DNA of 64,000 nt from an uncultured Desulfobacterium sp. (GCA_900258555.1 LT984857.1:48744-112743); one strand, 5' to 3'; positions 7,920-17,172 are shown, numbered from the stretch's first letter. The notes: generated by a model from the sequence alone, not told the origin. Made by a program: numbers and translations.

Positions 7920-9461
7920 CTATGCGACACCGGCCATCTCTTTCAGCCTTTTCCTGTCTGTTTTTCCACCGACAGTCTTGGGTATTTCATCCACAAACTC
8001 AATCTGTCTGGGATATTCATATTTTCCCAACTGGTTCTTGACGTATTGCTGAAGCTCTTTTGCCAAGGCCTCGCTGGGCTCCCTGTTCACCTGAACATAT
8101 GCCCTTGCGATGTTGCCGCGGTCCTGGTCCGGCACAGCAATGACTGCTGCCTCTAGCACTGCATCATGAGTGGAGAGGGTGCTCTCAATCTCGGCCGAGC
8201 TTATTGTCCAGCCTGCGGAGATGATCACATCGTCGGATCGGCCCTTGCACCAGAAGTGGCCGTCGTCATCAATAACGCCGATGTCCTTGATCTTAAACCA
8301 CTTGCCGCGCCTCTTGACAACGATTTCGCCTGATGTGTTTGGAGGAACCGGATTTTCCTTGTCATCTACAACAGAGACTTCCTGACCGAGGATGGGTTTT
8401 CCCAGTGCGCCCGGTTTTACGGTCCAGTTTTCAAAACCACCGAAATTGGCAAGGATAACGCCCACCTCTGTTGAGCCATAGAAGCTGCATGGGGAGACGC
8501 CAAACTTGTTCTTGATGAATTCAAAGGTAGCCAGATCAAACGGCTCGCCGCTGTAACTCATCTTCTTGACCTTAAACTTGTAGTTGTCTATTACGCCTGA
8601 GTTTTTCATCCTGCGATAGACTGTGGGGGCAGCGCTGAAGTTAGTGATCTCGAACTCCTCCAATGCCTCCATGATCCTCTTTTCATCGAACCGGCCATTG
8701 TATGAGCCGATGGATGATCCTATGGCAAGGGGCACGCATGTCCCGTACCAAAGGCCATATCCCCAGGCAGGTGAGGACGGACAGAAATACCGCTCACCGG
8801 GCCTTAAACCAATAACAAATACCCCATTGGGTATACCCGTATACACGCTCTTGTGATAGTGGGGGATGGCGTCAGGGAACTTCTTTGTGGTGCCGCTTGT
8901 ATACTGCAACACTGCTATGTCCTTGGCCTTTGTGGGATAGACCTCAATGGTCTCTGGTTTTCCCTTGATGAAATTGTTGTACTCATCGCCGACTACAATC
9001 ACCTTCTGTACCAGGCTCTTGTCAATGGCATTGGCCGTCTCCTGATTGGTAATCAGGACCTTGGCCTTCGAGTCTTTGAGCCTGTATTCAACATTTTCCG
9101 GCGCAAACAGTGTAAAGCACGGAACCGCATGTGCGCCGAGCTTCAATGTGCCGAAAAGGGAGACATAGTATTCCCAACTGGGGTCCAGCATGATGGTCAC
9201 TCTATCCCCCGGGCCTATGCCTATATCTTTTAATGCGTGTGCGAACTGGGATGAGAGCTTGGAGAGTTGATCAAATGTATATTTCTCCGTGTGGCCGTCT
9301 TCGAATTTCAGGCGAAGGGCCGTACCTTTGCCCACATGACGATCTATACACTCATGGGCGATGTTGAAATTATCCGCATTGCCGTCAAAGATATCCCAAA
9401 CCTGGTCCCAGTTGAATTTTTCCCTTGCCTCTTCGTATGTCTTATAATCCAATATACCCAT
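7920..9461 (-). CDS. AMP-forming acyl/aryl-CoA ligase with atypical motifs
   Basis: Acyl-CoA synthetase (ANL superfamily) of 513 residues. It forms an acyl-CoA thioester from a carboxylic acid, ATP and CoA, the usual entry step of anaerobic aromatic or alicyclic acid pathways. The nucleotide loop starts YTSGTT but continues KKFPDA instead of the usual GxPK. Other motifs are FYGSTEVG, the hinge region with GRSDDVI, and a C-terminal KTVGGKTDRKRLKE carrying the catalytic Lys context. The ATG at 9461 is chosen because GAGG sits 7 nt upstream; an upstream in-frame start would add 18 residues. Relatives act on acetate, benzoate or cyclohexane carboxylates; the substrate here is not identifiable. 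Confidence 0.85.
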   Translation of the reverse strand: MGILDYKTYEEAREKFNWDQVWDIFDGNADNFNIAHECIDRHVGKGTALRLKFEDGHTEKYTFDQLSKLSSQFAHALKDIGIGPGDRVTIMLDPSWEYYVSLFGTLKLGAHAVPCFTLFAPENVEYRLKDSKAKVLITNQETANAIDKSLVQKVIVVGDEYNNFIKGKPETIEVYPTKAKDIAVLQYTSGTTKKFPDAIPHYHKSVYTGIPNGVFVIGLRPGERYFCPSSPAWGYGLWYGTCVPLAIGSSIGSYNGRFDEKRIMEALEEFEITNFSAAPTVYRRMKNSGVIDNYKFKVKKMSYSGEPFDLATFEFIKNKFGVSPCSFYGSTEVGVILANFGGFENWTVKPGALGKPILGQEVSVVDDKENPVPPNTSGEIVVKRRGKWFKIKDIGVIDDDGHFWCKGRSDDVIISAGWTISSAEIESTLSTHDAVLEAAVIAVPDQDRGNIARAYVQVNREPSEALAKELQQYVKNQLGKYEYPRQIEFVDEIPKTVGGKTDRKRLKEMAGVA

Positions 9462-9499
9462 TGGCTTACCTCGTAAATGTTTCCGTAATATTTTGGTGG

Positions 9500-9535
9500 T
9501 TTCCTCTCCCCGCAAAAATAATGAGGGAGAGGAAA
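9500..9535. other. Inter-gene hairpin, 11-bp perfect stem
   Basis: TTTCCTCTCCC at 9500-9510 pairs perfectly with GGGAGAGGAAA at 9525-9535 around a 14-nt loop. It lies in the 87-bp gap between the SDR and ligase genes. No T-run follows on the minus (transcribed) strand. An RNA processing or stability element inside the operon is the likeliest reading. Confidence 0.55.
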
Positions 9536-9548
9536 TAATTTTTGGGCT

Positions 9549-10298
9549 CTACCCTATGTAACCACCGTCAACTGGAAGGACCTGTCCGGTGATGTAATTG
9601 GATTCAGAGGAGGCCAGAAACACAAAACTATGAGCAACTTCGTCCGGCTCACCGAATCGTCCCAGTTGGATACGCTGTGTATATATCTCCGCCAGCTTCG
9701 GGTCGCTCTGGACCTTCTGGGTCATGTCCGTCTTGATGACTCCGCAGGATATGGCGTTGACATTTATGTTATAGCGGCCCAATTCCCTTGAGGCGGACTT
9801 GGTAAAACCGATGATGCCCGCCTTGGCCGATGCATAGTTTATCTGACCTATGGTCCCGAATAGCCCGGCGGTAGAGATCACGTTAATGATCTTTCCGGAT
9901 TTCTGATTCTTCATATAATTGGCAGCCGCCTGCGTGCAGGTAAAGGCCCCTTTTAGGTGTATATCAAGGATCCTGTCCCACTGCTCCTCCGTCATCTTTA
10001 AGAGCATGGCGGGGATGGAAACGCCTGCATTGTTCACCAGGATATCCAGGCCGCCCAATTCCTTGACTGCGGTCTCGATCATGTTTCTGGCATCAGCAGA
10101 TGAGGCGACATCCGCCTTTACTGCAATGGCCTTTCTCCCCATCTTTTTGATTTCCGCCACGACCTCGTCAGCCGTAGCGCTGTTACTGACGTAATTAACC
10201 AGCACGTCAGCGCCTTCCCTTGCAAAGGCAAGGGCAACTGCGCGTCCGATGCCGCGGCCTGCGCCTGTAACAACAGCCTTTTTGTCTTTTAGTCTCAT
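9549..10298 (-). CDS. Short-chain dehydrogenase/reductase (FabG-like)
   Basis: Classical SDR of 249 residues after choosing the ATG at 10298, which has GGAG about 8 nt upstream; the in-frame extension to 10349 would add 17 residues unlike the family N terminus. The cofactor motif is TGAGRGIG, followed by NNAG. The catalytic Ser-Tyr-Lys set is in ISTAG and YASAK, and the C terminus ends in VDGGYIG. It resembles 3-oxoacyl-(ACP/CoA) reductases and could oxidise or reduce a cyclic hydroxyacyl-CoA intermediate. The window holds two dehydrogenase types in one operon, so two separate oxidation steps are plausible. Confidence 0.88.
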   Translation of the reverse strand: MRLKDKKAVVTGAGRGIGRAVALAFAREGADVLVNYVSNSATADEVVAEIKKMGRKAIAVKADVASSADARNMIETAVKELGGLDILVNNAGVSIPAMLLKMTEEQWDRILDIHLKGAFTCTQAAANYMKNQKSGKIINVISTAGLFGTIGQINYASAKAGIIGFTKSASRELGRYNINVNAISCGVIKTDMTQKVQSDPKLAEIYTQRIQLGRFGEPDEVAHSFVFLASSESNYITGQVLPVDGGYIG

Positions 10299-10364
10299 AT
10301 AGTCACTCCAGGTGTTATGGATTGATGTTTCAATAATTTCAAATCTCAAATTTCAAATTTGAAA

Positions 10365-12824
10365 TCAAAAAAGGTCATCCAGGTCATCTGCGCCCGGCGG
10401 CATTTTGCCGTGCTGCTTCATATACTGCTGAACCAGTTGCCTCTCCTTCCCTGTATACATGGGATCAAGCTCGTAGATGAAATATTTGACATTTCTGCCC
10501 GCCTCAAGCTCTTCAGTAAGTCCTTCCCGCAGGTTTATGACGCCTACAATGTTGTATATTTCCTTGTTTTCATCATAAAGCACATATACGCCTTCAAGCT
10601 CGGGAACCGTTGCGATGGTCGCCTCGTCAAAATTGAGCCACTGCTCCGGAGGCAGTACAGCAGGTTCTATGGAAAACCGGAGATCGCAGCCAAGGCACCT
10701 CTTGGCCTCGGCAACAGCCGCATCCGCGTCAAGGCCGAGGCAGACCTCTACAAAACCGGCTATCCTCTCCCGCGGTGAGACCATAGGCATCACTGCCCTG
10801 CCTCCCAGCATATCTACTGCCCCCCGGCCGCTCCACAGGTTTATTGGTTCCTTTTCCGCGAATACCTGGTCAATACCACCGTCGCCTCCCAGGTACTGGT
10901 CAATAAGCTTTGCGGCCTTTCGGCCGCCTGCAATGGCATCAATAACCGTCGCAGGTCCTGTAAGGGCGTCTCCGCCCATAAACACCGCCTTTGAGGGATT
11001 CTCCTTCTTGGCGCTGACCCCTTCAGGCAACACCACCTGCTGGCCGATAGCCGCAATCAGTGTGTCGAAGGTGAGCCTGTATTCGCTTCCTGCGACAGGC
11101 ACCGGCCTTCTCCTGCCGCTTTTATCCGGCTCTCCCAGCTCCATGCGGATGAACTCGATGCCCAAGGCCCCGTCCTTCTTTTCCACCTTTACGGGGGTGG
11201 TCAGGTATTGGATCTCCACACCCTCCTCAAGGGCCGCCTCAACCTCTTCCTCGTATGCAGGCATTTCTTCCCTGGTGCGCCTGTAGAGGATGGAGACCTT
11301 CTTGGCACCCATCCTGAGGGCGCTCCGCGCTGAATCCATAGCGACATTTCCGCCGCCGATAATGGCTACAGAGTTTCCGACATCCACCTTCTCACCCAGG
11401 TTCACCTTTCGTAAGAAAGTGACGCCGTCTATAACGCCGTCGTTTTCCTCTCCTGGTATACCGAGGGTTGAACCCTTGTGGGCGCCCACGCCGACAAACA
11501 CTGCATCAAAGCCCTGGCTCAACAGCCCTTCTACAGAGGCAATATTCTGATTGAGTTTTATCTCAACGCCCGCATCTTCTATTATCTTGATTTCCCTTTC
11601 CAGGATCTCCCTGGGGAGCCTGTAGTCGGGAATACCCACACGGAGCATACCGCCCGCCGCGGGCAGGGCCTCAAAGATTGTGGCTGTATGGCCCAGGATG
11701 CTCAAATAATAGGCGGCGCTCAAACCCGCTGGTCCTGCGCCAATGACTGCCACCTTTTTACCTGTCTTCTTAATCCCATCAGGTATGGGGAGGAATCCAC
11801 GGCCCAAGTCCGCGGCAGTCCTCTTCAGGGAACATATGGCTATAGACTGGTCTATCTTTGAACGCCTGCAATTTGTCTCACAGGGGTGGAAACACACCCT
11901 CCCCAGAGATTCGGGCAGAGGCAGTTTTTCGTAGATCACCTTCAGTGCCTCCCCGTATTTTCCGTCTCTGATGTAGCGGACGTACCTGGGGATATCTGTC
12001 CCTGCCGGGCATGTGTTCTTGCACGGTATAAGATACGTCTGTCTTTCCCCTACACCAGTCTCCCTGTCCTTAAGGGCACCGGTGGGGCAGACTTCAATAC
12101 AATACCCGCAGAACTGGCAGCCTGATTCCTTGAGCGTCGGCGCCTTGCTTCCGACATATACCCTGCCGTCTTCCACCACAAAGCCCAAGGCATCGGAACC
12201 TTTGACATCCTTGCACACCCTGACGCACCTCAAACAGCCTATGCACAGGTTATAGTTCCGGACCAGCAGGGGCTCGTCCGACAGTATCGGGATATTAAGG
12301 GGCTTATAGGGCGGCAGTCCGGTCTCTGTGCCTATGAACTGTGCGACCTTCTGGAGTTCGCACTTGCCGAAGTTATCGCAACACCTCTCCGGCTGGGGGA
12401 TATTTGATGAGCAGTTGATCCGGTCGCATCCGTCAGACTGCGCACACAGAAGACACGCATGGGGGTGCCTTTCCAGGAGCGCTTTAAGGTTATCCTGCCT
12501 TGCCTTTTTGAGCTCCGGCGAGGCAGTGGTTATAATCATCCCCCCTTCCACAATAGTCTTGCAGGCCTTTTGAAGGCCAGCCTTTCCCTCGATCTGTACA
12601 AGACAGAGGTTGCAACCTTCAAAGGCAGCCCCTGCCTCGCCCCTGTGGGCCACCCCACCGACATAGATCTCGGCCTCTGCATTTACCTCAGAGGCCCCAT
12701 CCAACTGGGGGTGACCGCACAGATGGGGGATGTATATCTCCGCCTCGATAGAGGCGGCCAGGATGGTTTTGCCATCCCGGGCCTCTATCTTCTGACCGTC
12801 AATTTTTATATTTGCCATAGTCAT
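10365..12824 (-). CDS. Multidomain Fe-S/FAD NAD(P)H oxidoreductase (BzdV-like electron donor)
   Basis: Protein of 819 residues. Residues about 1-95 form a NuoG-like [2Fe-2S] domain; 100-165 a Cys-rich NuoG-type [4Fe-4S] segment; 185-260 a two-cluster ferredoxin domain (CIGCLRCVRVC and CQFCGYCIEVCP); 270-350 a GltD-type Fe-S N-terminal domain; 355-690 FAD and NAD(P)H binding folds (VIGAGPAGLSAA and IIGGGNVAMD). The last 110 residues resemble a GIY-YIG-like fold (GVYVLYDENKEIYNIVG, then NLRE). Its start is 3 nt after the BzdQ-like stop. By analogy with the electron-transfer genes of class I benzoyl-CoA reductase clusters, it probably delivers low-potential electrons to the reductase. No separate small ferredoxin gene is visible in the operon. 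Confidence 0.85.
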   Translation of the reverse strand: MTMANIKIDGQKIEARDGKTILAASIEAEIYIPHLCGHPQLDGASEVNAEAEIYVGGVAHRGEAGAAFEGCNLCLVQIEGKAGLQKACKTIVEGGMIITTASPELKKARQDNLKALLERHPHACLLCAQSDGCDRINCSSNIPQPERCCDNFGKCELQKVAQFIGTETGLPPYKPLNIPILSDEPLLVRNYNLCIGCLRCVRVCKDVKGSDALGFVVEDGRVYVGSKAPTLKESGCQFCGYCIEVCPTGALKDRETGVGERQTYLIPCKNTCPAGTDIPRYVRYIRDGKYGEALKVIYEKLPLPESLGRVCFHPCETNCRRSKIDQSIAICSLKRTAADLGRGFLPIPDGIKKTGKKVAVIGAGPAGLSAAYYLSILGHTATIFEALPAAGGMLRVGIPDYRLPREILEREIKIIEDAGVEIKLNQNIASVEGLLSQGFDAVFVGVGAHKGSTLGIPGEENDGVIDGVTFLRKVNLGEKVDVGNSVAIIGGGNVAMDSARSALRMGAKKVSILYRRTREEMPAYEEEVEAALEEGVEIQYLTTPVKVEKKDGALGIEFIRMELGEPDKSGRRRPVPVAGSEYRLTFDTLIAAIGQQVVLPEGVSAKKENPSKAVFMGGDALTGPATVIDAIAGGRKAAKLIDQYLGGDGGIDQVFAEKEPINLWSGRGAVDMLGGRAVMPMVSPRERIAGFVEVCLGLDADAAVAEAKRCLGCDLRFSIEPAVLPPEQWLNFDEATIATVPELEGVYVLYDENKEIYNIVGVINLREGLTEELEAGRNVKYFIYELDPMYTGKERQLVQQYMKQHGKMPPGADDLDDLF

Positions 12825-12827
12825 TAA

Positions 12828-13706
12828 CTATTTCTGTTTTTCATAAAGTACTCTGCCGAAAAGAGCAGCACCGATCGCACCGGCCAACTGATAATCCACC
12901 TCAGTCTTCAGTGACTTAAGCCCCAAATGACCCTCAAGCCTTTCCACGATGCCGCGGTTCTTGGCTATACCGCCTGTGATAACAAAATCCTCAACCACAT
13001 CAACCTCTCTGATCATGGTAAAAACACGGTATGACATGGCAGAGCAATAGGCAGCCAGGGCCTGATTGACCGAATAACCCTTCTTCAAAAGACCCAGCAT
13101 CTCGGCCTTTGCAAATAGAACGCATGTGGTGCTGACAGGAGGCGGTTCCTTGTCCACATCAAAAGACCTTTCACCCACCTCTACAATCGGCACCTGCAGA
13201 AGGTCAGCTATGACCTCCATCCCGCGGCCGGTTCCTGCGGCGCACTTTTCATTCATGAGAAAGTTCAAAACCTTGCCCTTATCATCGGTCCTGATGGCCT
13301 TCAGGTCCTGACCGCCCATGTCCATAACCGTCCTTACAGAAGGACCATACATGTAATTGGCCCCGCGCGCATGGCACGCGATCTCGGTGATTGCCTTGTT
13401 GGAAAACGGCACCTTTACACGGCCATAGCCTGTGCCCACTGTAAACTTGATGTCTTCCAGCTTCATGCCGTCAGTCGCCTCAAGGGCCCAGTTCATTACA
13501 TTGACAGCGCTTTGCGGACTGTTGTAACCGGTCCTGGTATTTGCGGAGGCATAAAGCTGACCGTCCACCATTATTACCGCCTGAGAGCTGACGGATCCAA
13601 CGTCAACCCCGCCGGTTATGGTCTTGCCTTTTCTCCAGTCTATATCTTTATTTGCCCAGTTGGTCTCAGTCCAGCGCCAAAATTCTTTTTTTTCTTCTTC
13701 AGCCAT
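12828..13706 (-). CDS. Class I benzoyl-CoA-reductase-like ATPase subunit (BcrA/BzdQ-like)
   Basis: BadF/BadG/BcrA/BcrD-type ASKHA ATPase of 292 residues. ATP hydrolysis by this subunit drives electron transfer into the ring-reducing subunits. Visible motifs are the phosphate loop GGVDVGSVSSQAV, MDMGGQDLKAI, the cluster-ligating Cys in NEKCAAGTG, a second conserved Cys in TTCVLFAKAE, and ITGGIAKN. A GGAGG site precedes the ATG. The order reductase N, O, P, Q homologues followed by an oxidoreductase resembles the Azoarcus bzd arrangement. The 2-hydroxyglutaryl-CoA dehydratase activator is a related alternative, but two ATPase subunits plus a BzdN/BzdO pair argue for the reductase family. Confidence 0.87.
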   Translation of the reverse strand: MAEEEKKEFWRWTETNWANKDIDWRKGKTITGGVDVGSVSSQAVIMVDGQLYASANTRTGYNSPQSAVNVMNWALEATDGMKLEDIKFTVGTGYGRVKVPFSNKAITEIACHARGANYMYGPSVRTVMDMGGQDLKAIRTDDKGKVLNFLMNEKCAAGTGRGMEVIADLLQVPIVEVGERSFDVDKEPPPVSTTCVLFAKAEMLGLLKKGYSVNQALAAYCSAMSYRVFTMIREVDVVEDFVITGGIAKNRGIVERLEGHLGLKSLKTEVDYQLAGAIGAALFGRVLYEKQK

Positions 13707-13740
13707 TTTCGTATCCCTCCAATAAGCCTTTTTTTATTCC

Positions 13741-14508
13741 TTATTCTGCCGCCTTGAGGGCACACCCATAGGCCGCTACGAATTCTATATCATCCGGAAA
13801 ATACACTTCAGTTAACTCCAAAGCCTCTTTGAGAGACCTTCGAAGTCCCATTCCCTTTGCAGCGCCTCCGACAAAGGCCACCTTGGGTTCAACCACAACG
13901 CGCCTTGCCATGGATGCGAGCCTGTCCGAAACACCGTCACAGACCGCCTTGCAGATATCAGGTCTGGGCGTCTCTTCGTGGACCAGGGACACCACTTCCG
14001 ACTCTGCAAAAACAGCACACTGTGCATTAATAGGCAGATTTGCCGTTGACTTGAGGGCCTCCTCGCCGAACTGCTCGATGCTTACCTGCATGGCCCTTGA
14101 CATGGCCTCCATGAAGGCCCCGGCGCCTGCGGCACACTTTTCATTGACCGCAAAATCACTCACCTTGCCGTCTTTGTCCACCTTGATAGCCCGGCCTTCT
14201 TCAGCACCGACATCTAAAACGGTTTTAATTTCCGGATTAAGTTTATGCATGGCCATGGCATCCGCCGTTACCATACTCATCTCTTCGTCAAAGCCCTTAA
14301 CCTCTTTCAACCTTGCGCCGGTCGCAACGGTCTTATTAATATCATTACGGGAAATGCCGGCTTCCTTAAGGGCATCAGCCCAGGCATTTTCCCAGGCCCC
14401 TTCGGCCTCAAGACCTGCGATGGCAATTCCCTTGCCCGCAATTTTACCGTCTTTAAGGATAACCACCTTGACGGTCTTTGAACCAACATCTGCTCCTGCT
14501 GTTATCAT
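13741..14508 (-). CDS. Class I benzoyl-CoA-reductase-like ATPase subunit (BcrD/BzdP-like)
   Basis: Second ASKHA ATPase of 255 residues, partner of the BzdQ-like subunit in a bridged [4Fe-4S] heterodimer. Motifs are AGADVGSKTVKV, VLDVGAEEGRAI, NEKCAAGAGAF and NAQCAVFAESE, with the cluster Cys in the third motif. The ATG at 14508 is clear because AAGGAGG lies about 8 nt upstream; the in-frame extension to 14547 would swallow that site. GAEEGR where the partner has GGQDLK marks it as the divergent, perhaps less active, ATPase of the pair. It lies 34 bp before the BzdQ-like gene and 45 bp after the BzdO-like gene. Confidence 0.87.
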   Translation of the reverse strand: MITAGADVGSKTVKVVILKDGKIAGKGIAIAGLEAEGAWENAWADALKEAGISRNDINKTVATGARLKEVKGFDEEMSMVTADAMAMHKLNPEIKTVLDVGAEEGRAIKVDKDGKVSDFAVNEKCAAGAGAFMEAMSRAMQVSIEQFGEEALKSTANLPINAQCAVFAESEVVSLVHEETPRPDICKAVCDGVSDRLASMARRVVVEPKVAFVGGAAKGMGLRRSLKEALELTEVYFPDDIEFVAAYGCALKAAE

Positions 14509-14553
14509 GGATAAATCCTCCTTGTCTGGGAAATCAGTTATAATCACAGCCCA

Positions 14554-15888
14554 TTACTTTGCGATTTTTGTAAGGCCCACTGTTTCCATAAATGTATCTA
14601 TCTTGTCTATGGTCCTTTCAAGATCAAACTCACGTACATCAGCCAGGTTGCCCTCATAGGTAAGGGCCGGAATACCCCTGTCTGCCAGATATCTTCTCAA
14701 TTCCATCTGACCCACGGCAGTACCCTCGCACCCGCGGTTTAGGTGAATCATCATGCCGTCTATTTTCCAGTTGTCAATGATATCCTGTATTCTCTTGTGC
14801 TTTCCACGACCTGAATATCTCAGAGACCTCAACAGGGTCTGATAGGCAAGCAGCCACTCGGAATACCAATCACATGCCTCTTCCCTGGTCTTAAGGGTAA
14901 CGCCGGCCTCTTTCGGCGCTTTTGCAGGCAGGTATTTATCCTGTTCCTTGTCATATGCCCATCCGCCGGACAGACTGAAGGAATAATGGGCGCCGATTGA
15001 GACAGCACCGAATTGTTCCAGGTAGCGGAAAATCTGGAGGTTATGCCAGGGCGGCTGGCTGTCGTGGATCATCCTGAATTTTTCATTTTCAAATGCGGCA
15101 ATGCCCCTTGCAGCCCTGTCTTTCAACTCATCCAGAAGCACCTTGTAGAATTCAACCGCGGCCTTTTGCTGCCTCATCAAAACGGCAATAATATAGAGAG
15201 AATACATCATCTTCTCATCCATTACCGCCGGAATGGCCTGGTTGACCATACAGCACTGGGCCCACAGGGAGGTGGATTCACATTCCCAGTTTACGGCGTT
15301 GATGAATTTTTCATCATCAAATTTCTTGCCGGAGACCTTTTCCATCCAGTCTATGACATCCAGCATCTGGTCCTTCATATAGACCCTTTTTAGCCTCTTG
15401 CTCTCCTCGCTCTCGTTTTCCGTCTCCCATTCATAGGGCACGTAGTCAACGCAATTATAAGGGACTCCCTCGATATCACTCATAATCTGATACCATTTGC
15501 CATGGGTGTCACAGATATGAGTCTGTAAATTAAAGGTGGGCACAGGATACTTTCCGCCGAACACAAACTTATCGGACAGCAACGACCCGATACCGATGCG
15601 CATATAAGCGCACATATCCCTCGGATAACTGGCTGCTTCCGAGGCCTCCATCAGTCCTCTGTTCCAAGAAGGATCCTGAATGCCTGCGAATGCGCAGCTT
15701 GCCCCGTAAGGCTCACCACCCAGAAAATCCATATCAAAACCAGCGGGGAGGGCAATGGCGCTCTCAGTTCCGCCTGCCACAATCATAGTTCCATTATCTC
15801 TGGCCTTTTTAATGCCTTCGTATACACCCAGTCTTAATTCCTTGGCCTTACCCCAACACTTCAAGGGCTCAGTCTTATAAATTCCCAT
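14554..15888 (-). CDS. Class I benzoyl-CoA-reductase-like subunit (BcrB/BzdO-like)
   Basis: HgdA/BcrB-superfamily protein of 444 residues, the usual length of BzdO. It is one of the two subunits that form the substrate-binding, ring-reducing half. Seen in the sequence: GGTESAIALPAGFD and FLGGEPYGAS at the N terminus, conserved Cys residues in the DTHGKWYQ and CMVNQ regions, and the MIHLNRGCEGTAVGQ motif near the C terminus that is characteristic of the benzoyl-CoA reductase branch. GGAGG precedes the ATG. It is followed by the BzdP-like gene. The degree of specificity for benzoyl-CoA, methyl-, naphthoyl- or other aryl-CoA cannot be read from the sequence. Confidence 0.88.
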   Translation of the reverse strand: MGIYKTEPLKCWGKAKELRLGVYEGIKKARDNGTMIVAGGTESAIALPAGFDMDFLGGEPYGASCAFAGIQDPSWNRGLMEASEAASYPRDMCAYMRIGIGSLLSDKFVFGGKYPVPTFNLQTHICDTHGKWYQIMSDIEGVPYNCVDYVPYEWETENESEESKRLKRVYMKDQMLDVIDWMEKVSGKKFDDEKFINAVNWECESTSLWAQCCMVNQAIPAVMDEKMMYSLYIIAVLMRQQKAAVEFYKVLLDELKDRAARGIAAFENEKFRMIHDSQPPWHNLQIFRYLEQFGAVSIGAHYSFSLSGGWAYDKEQDKYLPAKAPKEAGVTLKTREEACDWYSEWLLAYQTLLRSLRYSGRGKHKRIQDIIDNWKIDGMMIHLNRGCEGTAVGQMELRRYLADRGIPALTYEGNLADVREFDLERTIDKIDTFMETVGLTKIAK

Positions 15889-16011
15889 TATTGGCCTCCA
15901 TATATTTCTTTATTGTTATTCTTTTAAATAGTGTTTCTCAATGCGGAGGGCCGGCAATTTAAATCCAAACTTAAAGATGCTTATCCACCCGCAGAGATTA
16001 AATCCAAAGCC

Positions 16012-17139
16012 CTAAAACAGATCTTCCGAACCCAGGGTTTCAAGGAACGCCTCCACCCTGATCCTGAACGGCCCTATCGGTACGGTAACGTCAAATTCAA
16101 GATAAAGGGTCGGAACATCCACAGCCTTAAGGCCGTTTACTATGGCCACCTTGTCCAGCTCATGGGGATCACAGAACTTCTGTTGAATAACAATGGCTCC
16201 TGCAACATTCCATTCTTTAGCCAAGCCCTGTATGTGTGGGATACGAGTCCTGTTCGGCATATCCTTGATGGGACAGGGGGGCCTTTTGAGGTATCTGTCC
16301 GCAATCACGCTCATGAGGTCATTACCGGGCTCTGTTGTATTCCAGAAATACCTGGATCCGGTGCAGTGATCGTCTATTACCAGGCTGGAGCCGCAGTTCT
16401 CGACCATATTGATGAATGCCGTGTCGTCGTCTTCGCTCCCCAGGATCATCAGGCGTATGCCCGGATCATTCTTTGCCTTTCTGCCGGGCAGTTCATTTTT
16501 GATGACATCGGCTATGATCTTGTTGACCTCTTGCTTGTCATACATCTGTGATGCTGTGACCATATACATGGAATCCAGCCCTGATATGGGTGGATTATCC
16601 GCCTTCCTGGTCTCATAGACCTGCCGCATCAGTCTGCGGTTTTCATCCACTATCGCGATACCCCTCTTGAGGTCATCTTCTGTAATCTTTTTGCCGGTCC
16701 AGTTCTCCAATTGCTCTTTGAATATTTTCAATATGCCTGCATAATAAGGCAGGGCCTGCTTATCCTGCATCTTGCTGGGTGTGGGAATAAAGAAGTGATC
16801 AACACCTCTATGCAATATCATGCTCTCGTATGCCTGGTTTATGTGCTTGCAGGTGTGGGTGATGCCTATGGCGTCGCAATAGTCGTATTTTCCCAACAGC
16901 CCCTGGGCCAGTACGTCCCTGCAGAACGGGCAAAACATACCCATGATATGTGGCTCTGTAACGTTCTGGGGTTCATGACCGCCCAGCCATCTTATGGGAA
17001 GGACCTTTGCTGCATATAAGATCTCTTCAGGCATGTAGCTGCACATATACCCAAGGACCTTCCAGTCAGGGTTCTTAGCCTTCCAAGCCTTCATGTAGTT
17101 GTGTCTGTTTTCATAAATCTTCTTAAAATCCTCAATCAT
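16012..17139 (-). CDS. Class I benzoyl-CoA-reductase-like subunit (BcrC/BzdN-like)
   Basis: HgdB/BcrC-superfamily protein of 375 residues. The N-terminal segment GYMCSYMPEEILYAA and LPIRWLGG is typical, with Cys-rich stretches FCPFCRD and THTCKH that could ligate a cluster. The C-terminal QKFCDPHELD and the stretch LEFDVTVPIGPFRIRVEAFL strongly indicate the benzoyl-CoA-reductase branch rather than 2-hydroxyacyl-CoA dehydratase. A GGGAGG site precedes the ATG. It is the first reductase gene transcribed, separated from the upstream crotonase gene by 121 bp holding two perfect hairpins. Confidence 0.88.
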   Translation of the reverse strand: MIEDFKKIYENRHNYMKAWKAKNPDWKVLGYMCSYMPEEILYAAKVLPIRWLGGHEPQNVTEPHIMGMFCPFCRDVLAQGLLGKYDYCDAIGITHTCKHINQAYESMILHRGVDHFFIPTPSKMQDKQALPYYAGILKIFKEQLENWTGKKITEDDLKRGIAIVDENRRLMRQVYETRKADNPPISGLDSMYMVTASQMYDKQEVNKIIADVIKNELPGRKAKNDPGIRLMILGSEDDDTAFINMVENCGSSLVIDDHCTGSRYFWNTTEPGNDLMSVIADRYLKRPPCPIKDMPNRTRIPHIQGLAKEWNVAGAIVIQQKFCDPHELDKVAIVNGLKAVDVPTLYLEFDVTVPIGPFRIRVEAFLETLGSEDLF

Positions 17140-17172
17140 TGTTGCCTCCCTAGTATATATGATATCTCTCGT

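Noticed and set aside
10615-11286. Plus-strand frame of 223 codons opposite the oxidoreductase
   Set aside because: Ser/Pro/Thr-rich composition typical of an antisense shadow of a GC-rich gene; no motif or ribosome site.
13829-14659. Plus-strand frame of 276 codons opposite the BzdP-like and BzdO-like genes
   Set aside because: It spans the junction of two well-supported minus-strand genes and reads as low-complexity Ser/Ala/Pro shadow.
16012-17139. 2-hydroxyacyl-CoA dehydratase subunit as identity of the BzdN-like protein
   Set aside because: The families share the fold, but the QKFCDPHE motif, the DVTVPIGPF stretch, and the presence of a BzdO-like partner plus two ATPases fit the benzoyl-CoA reductase branch better.
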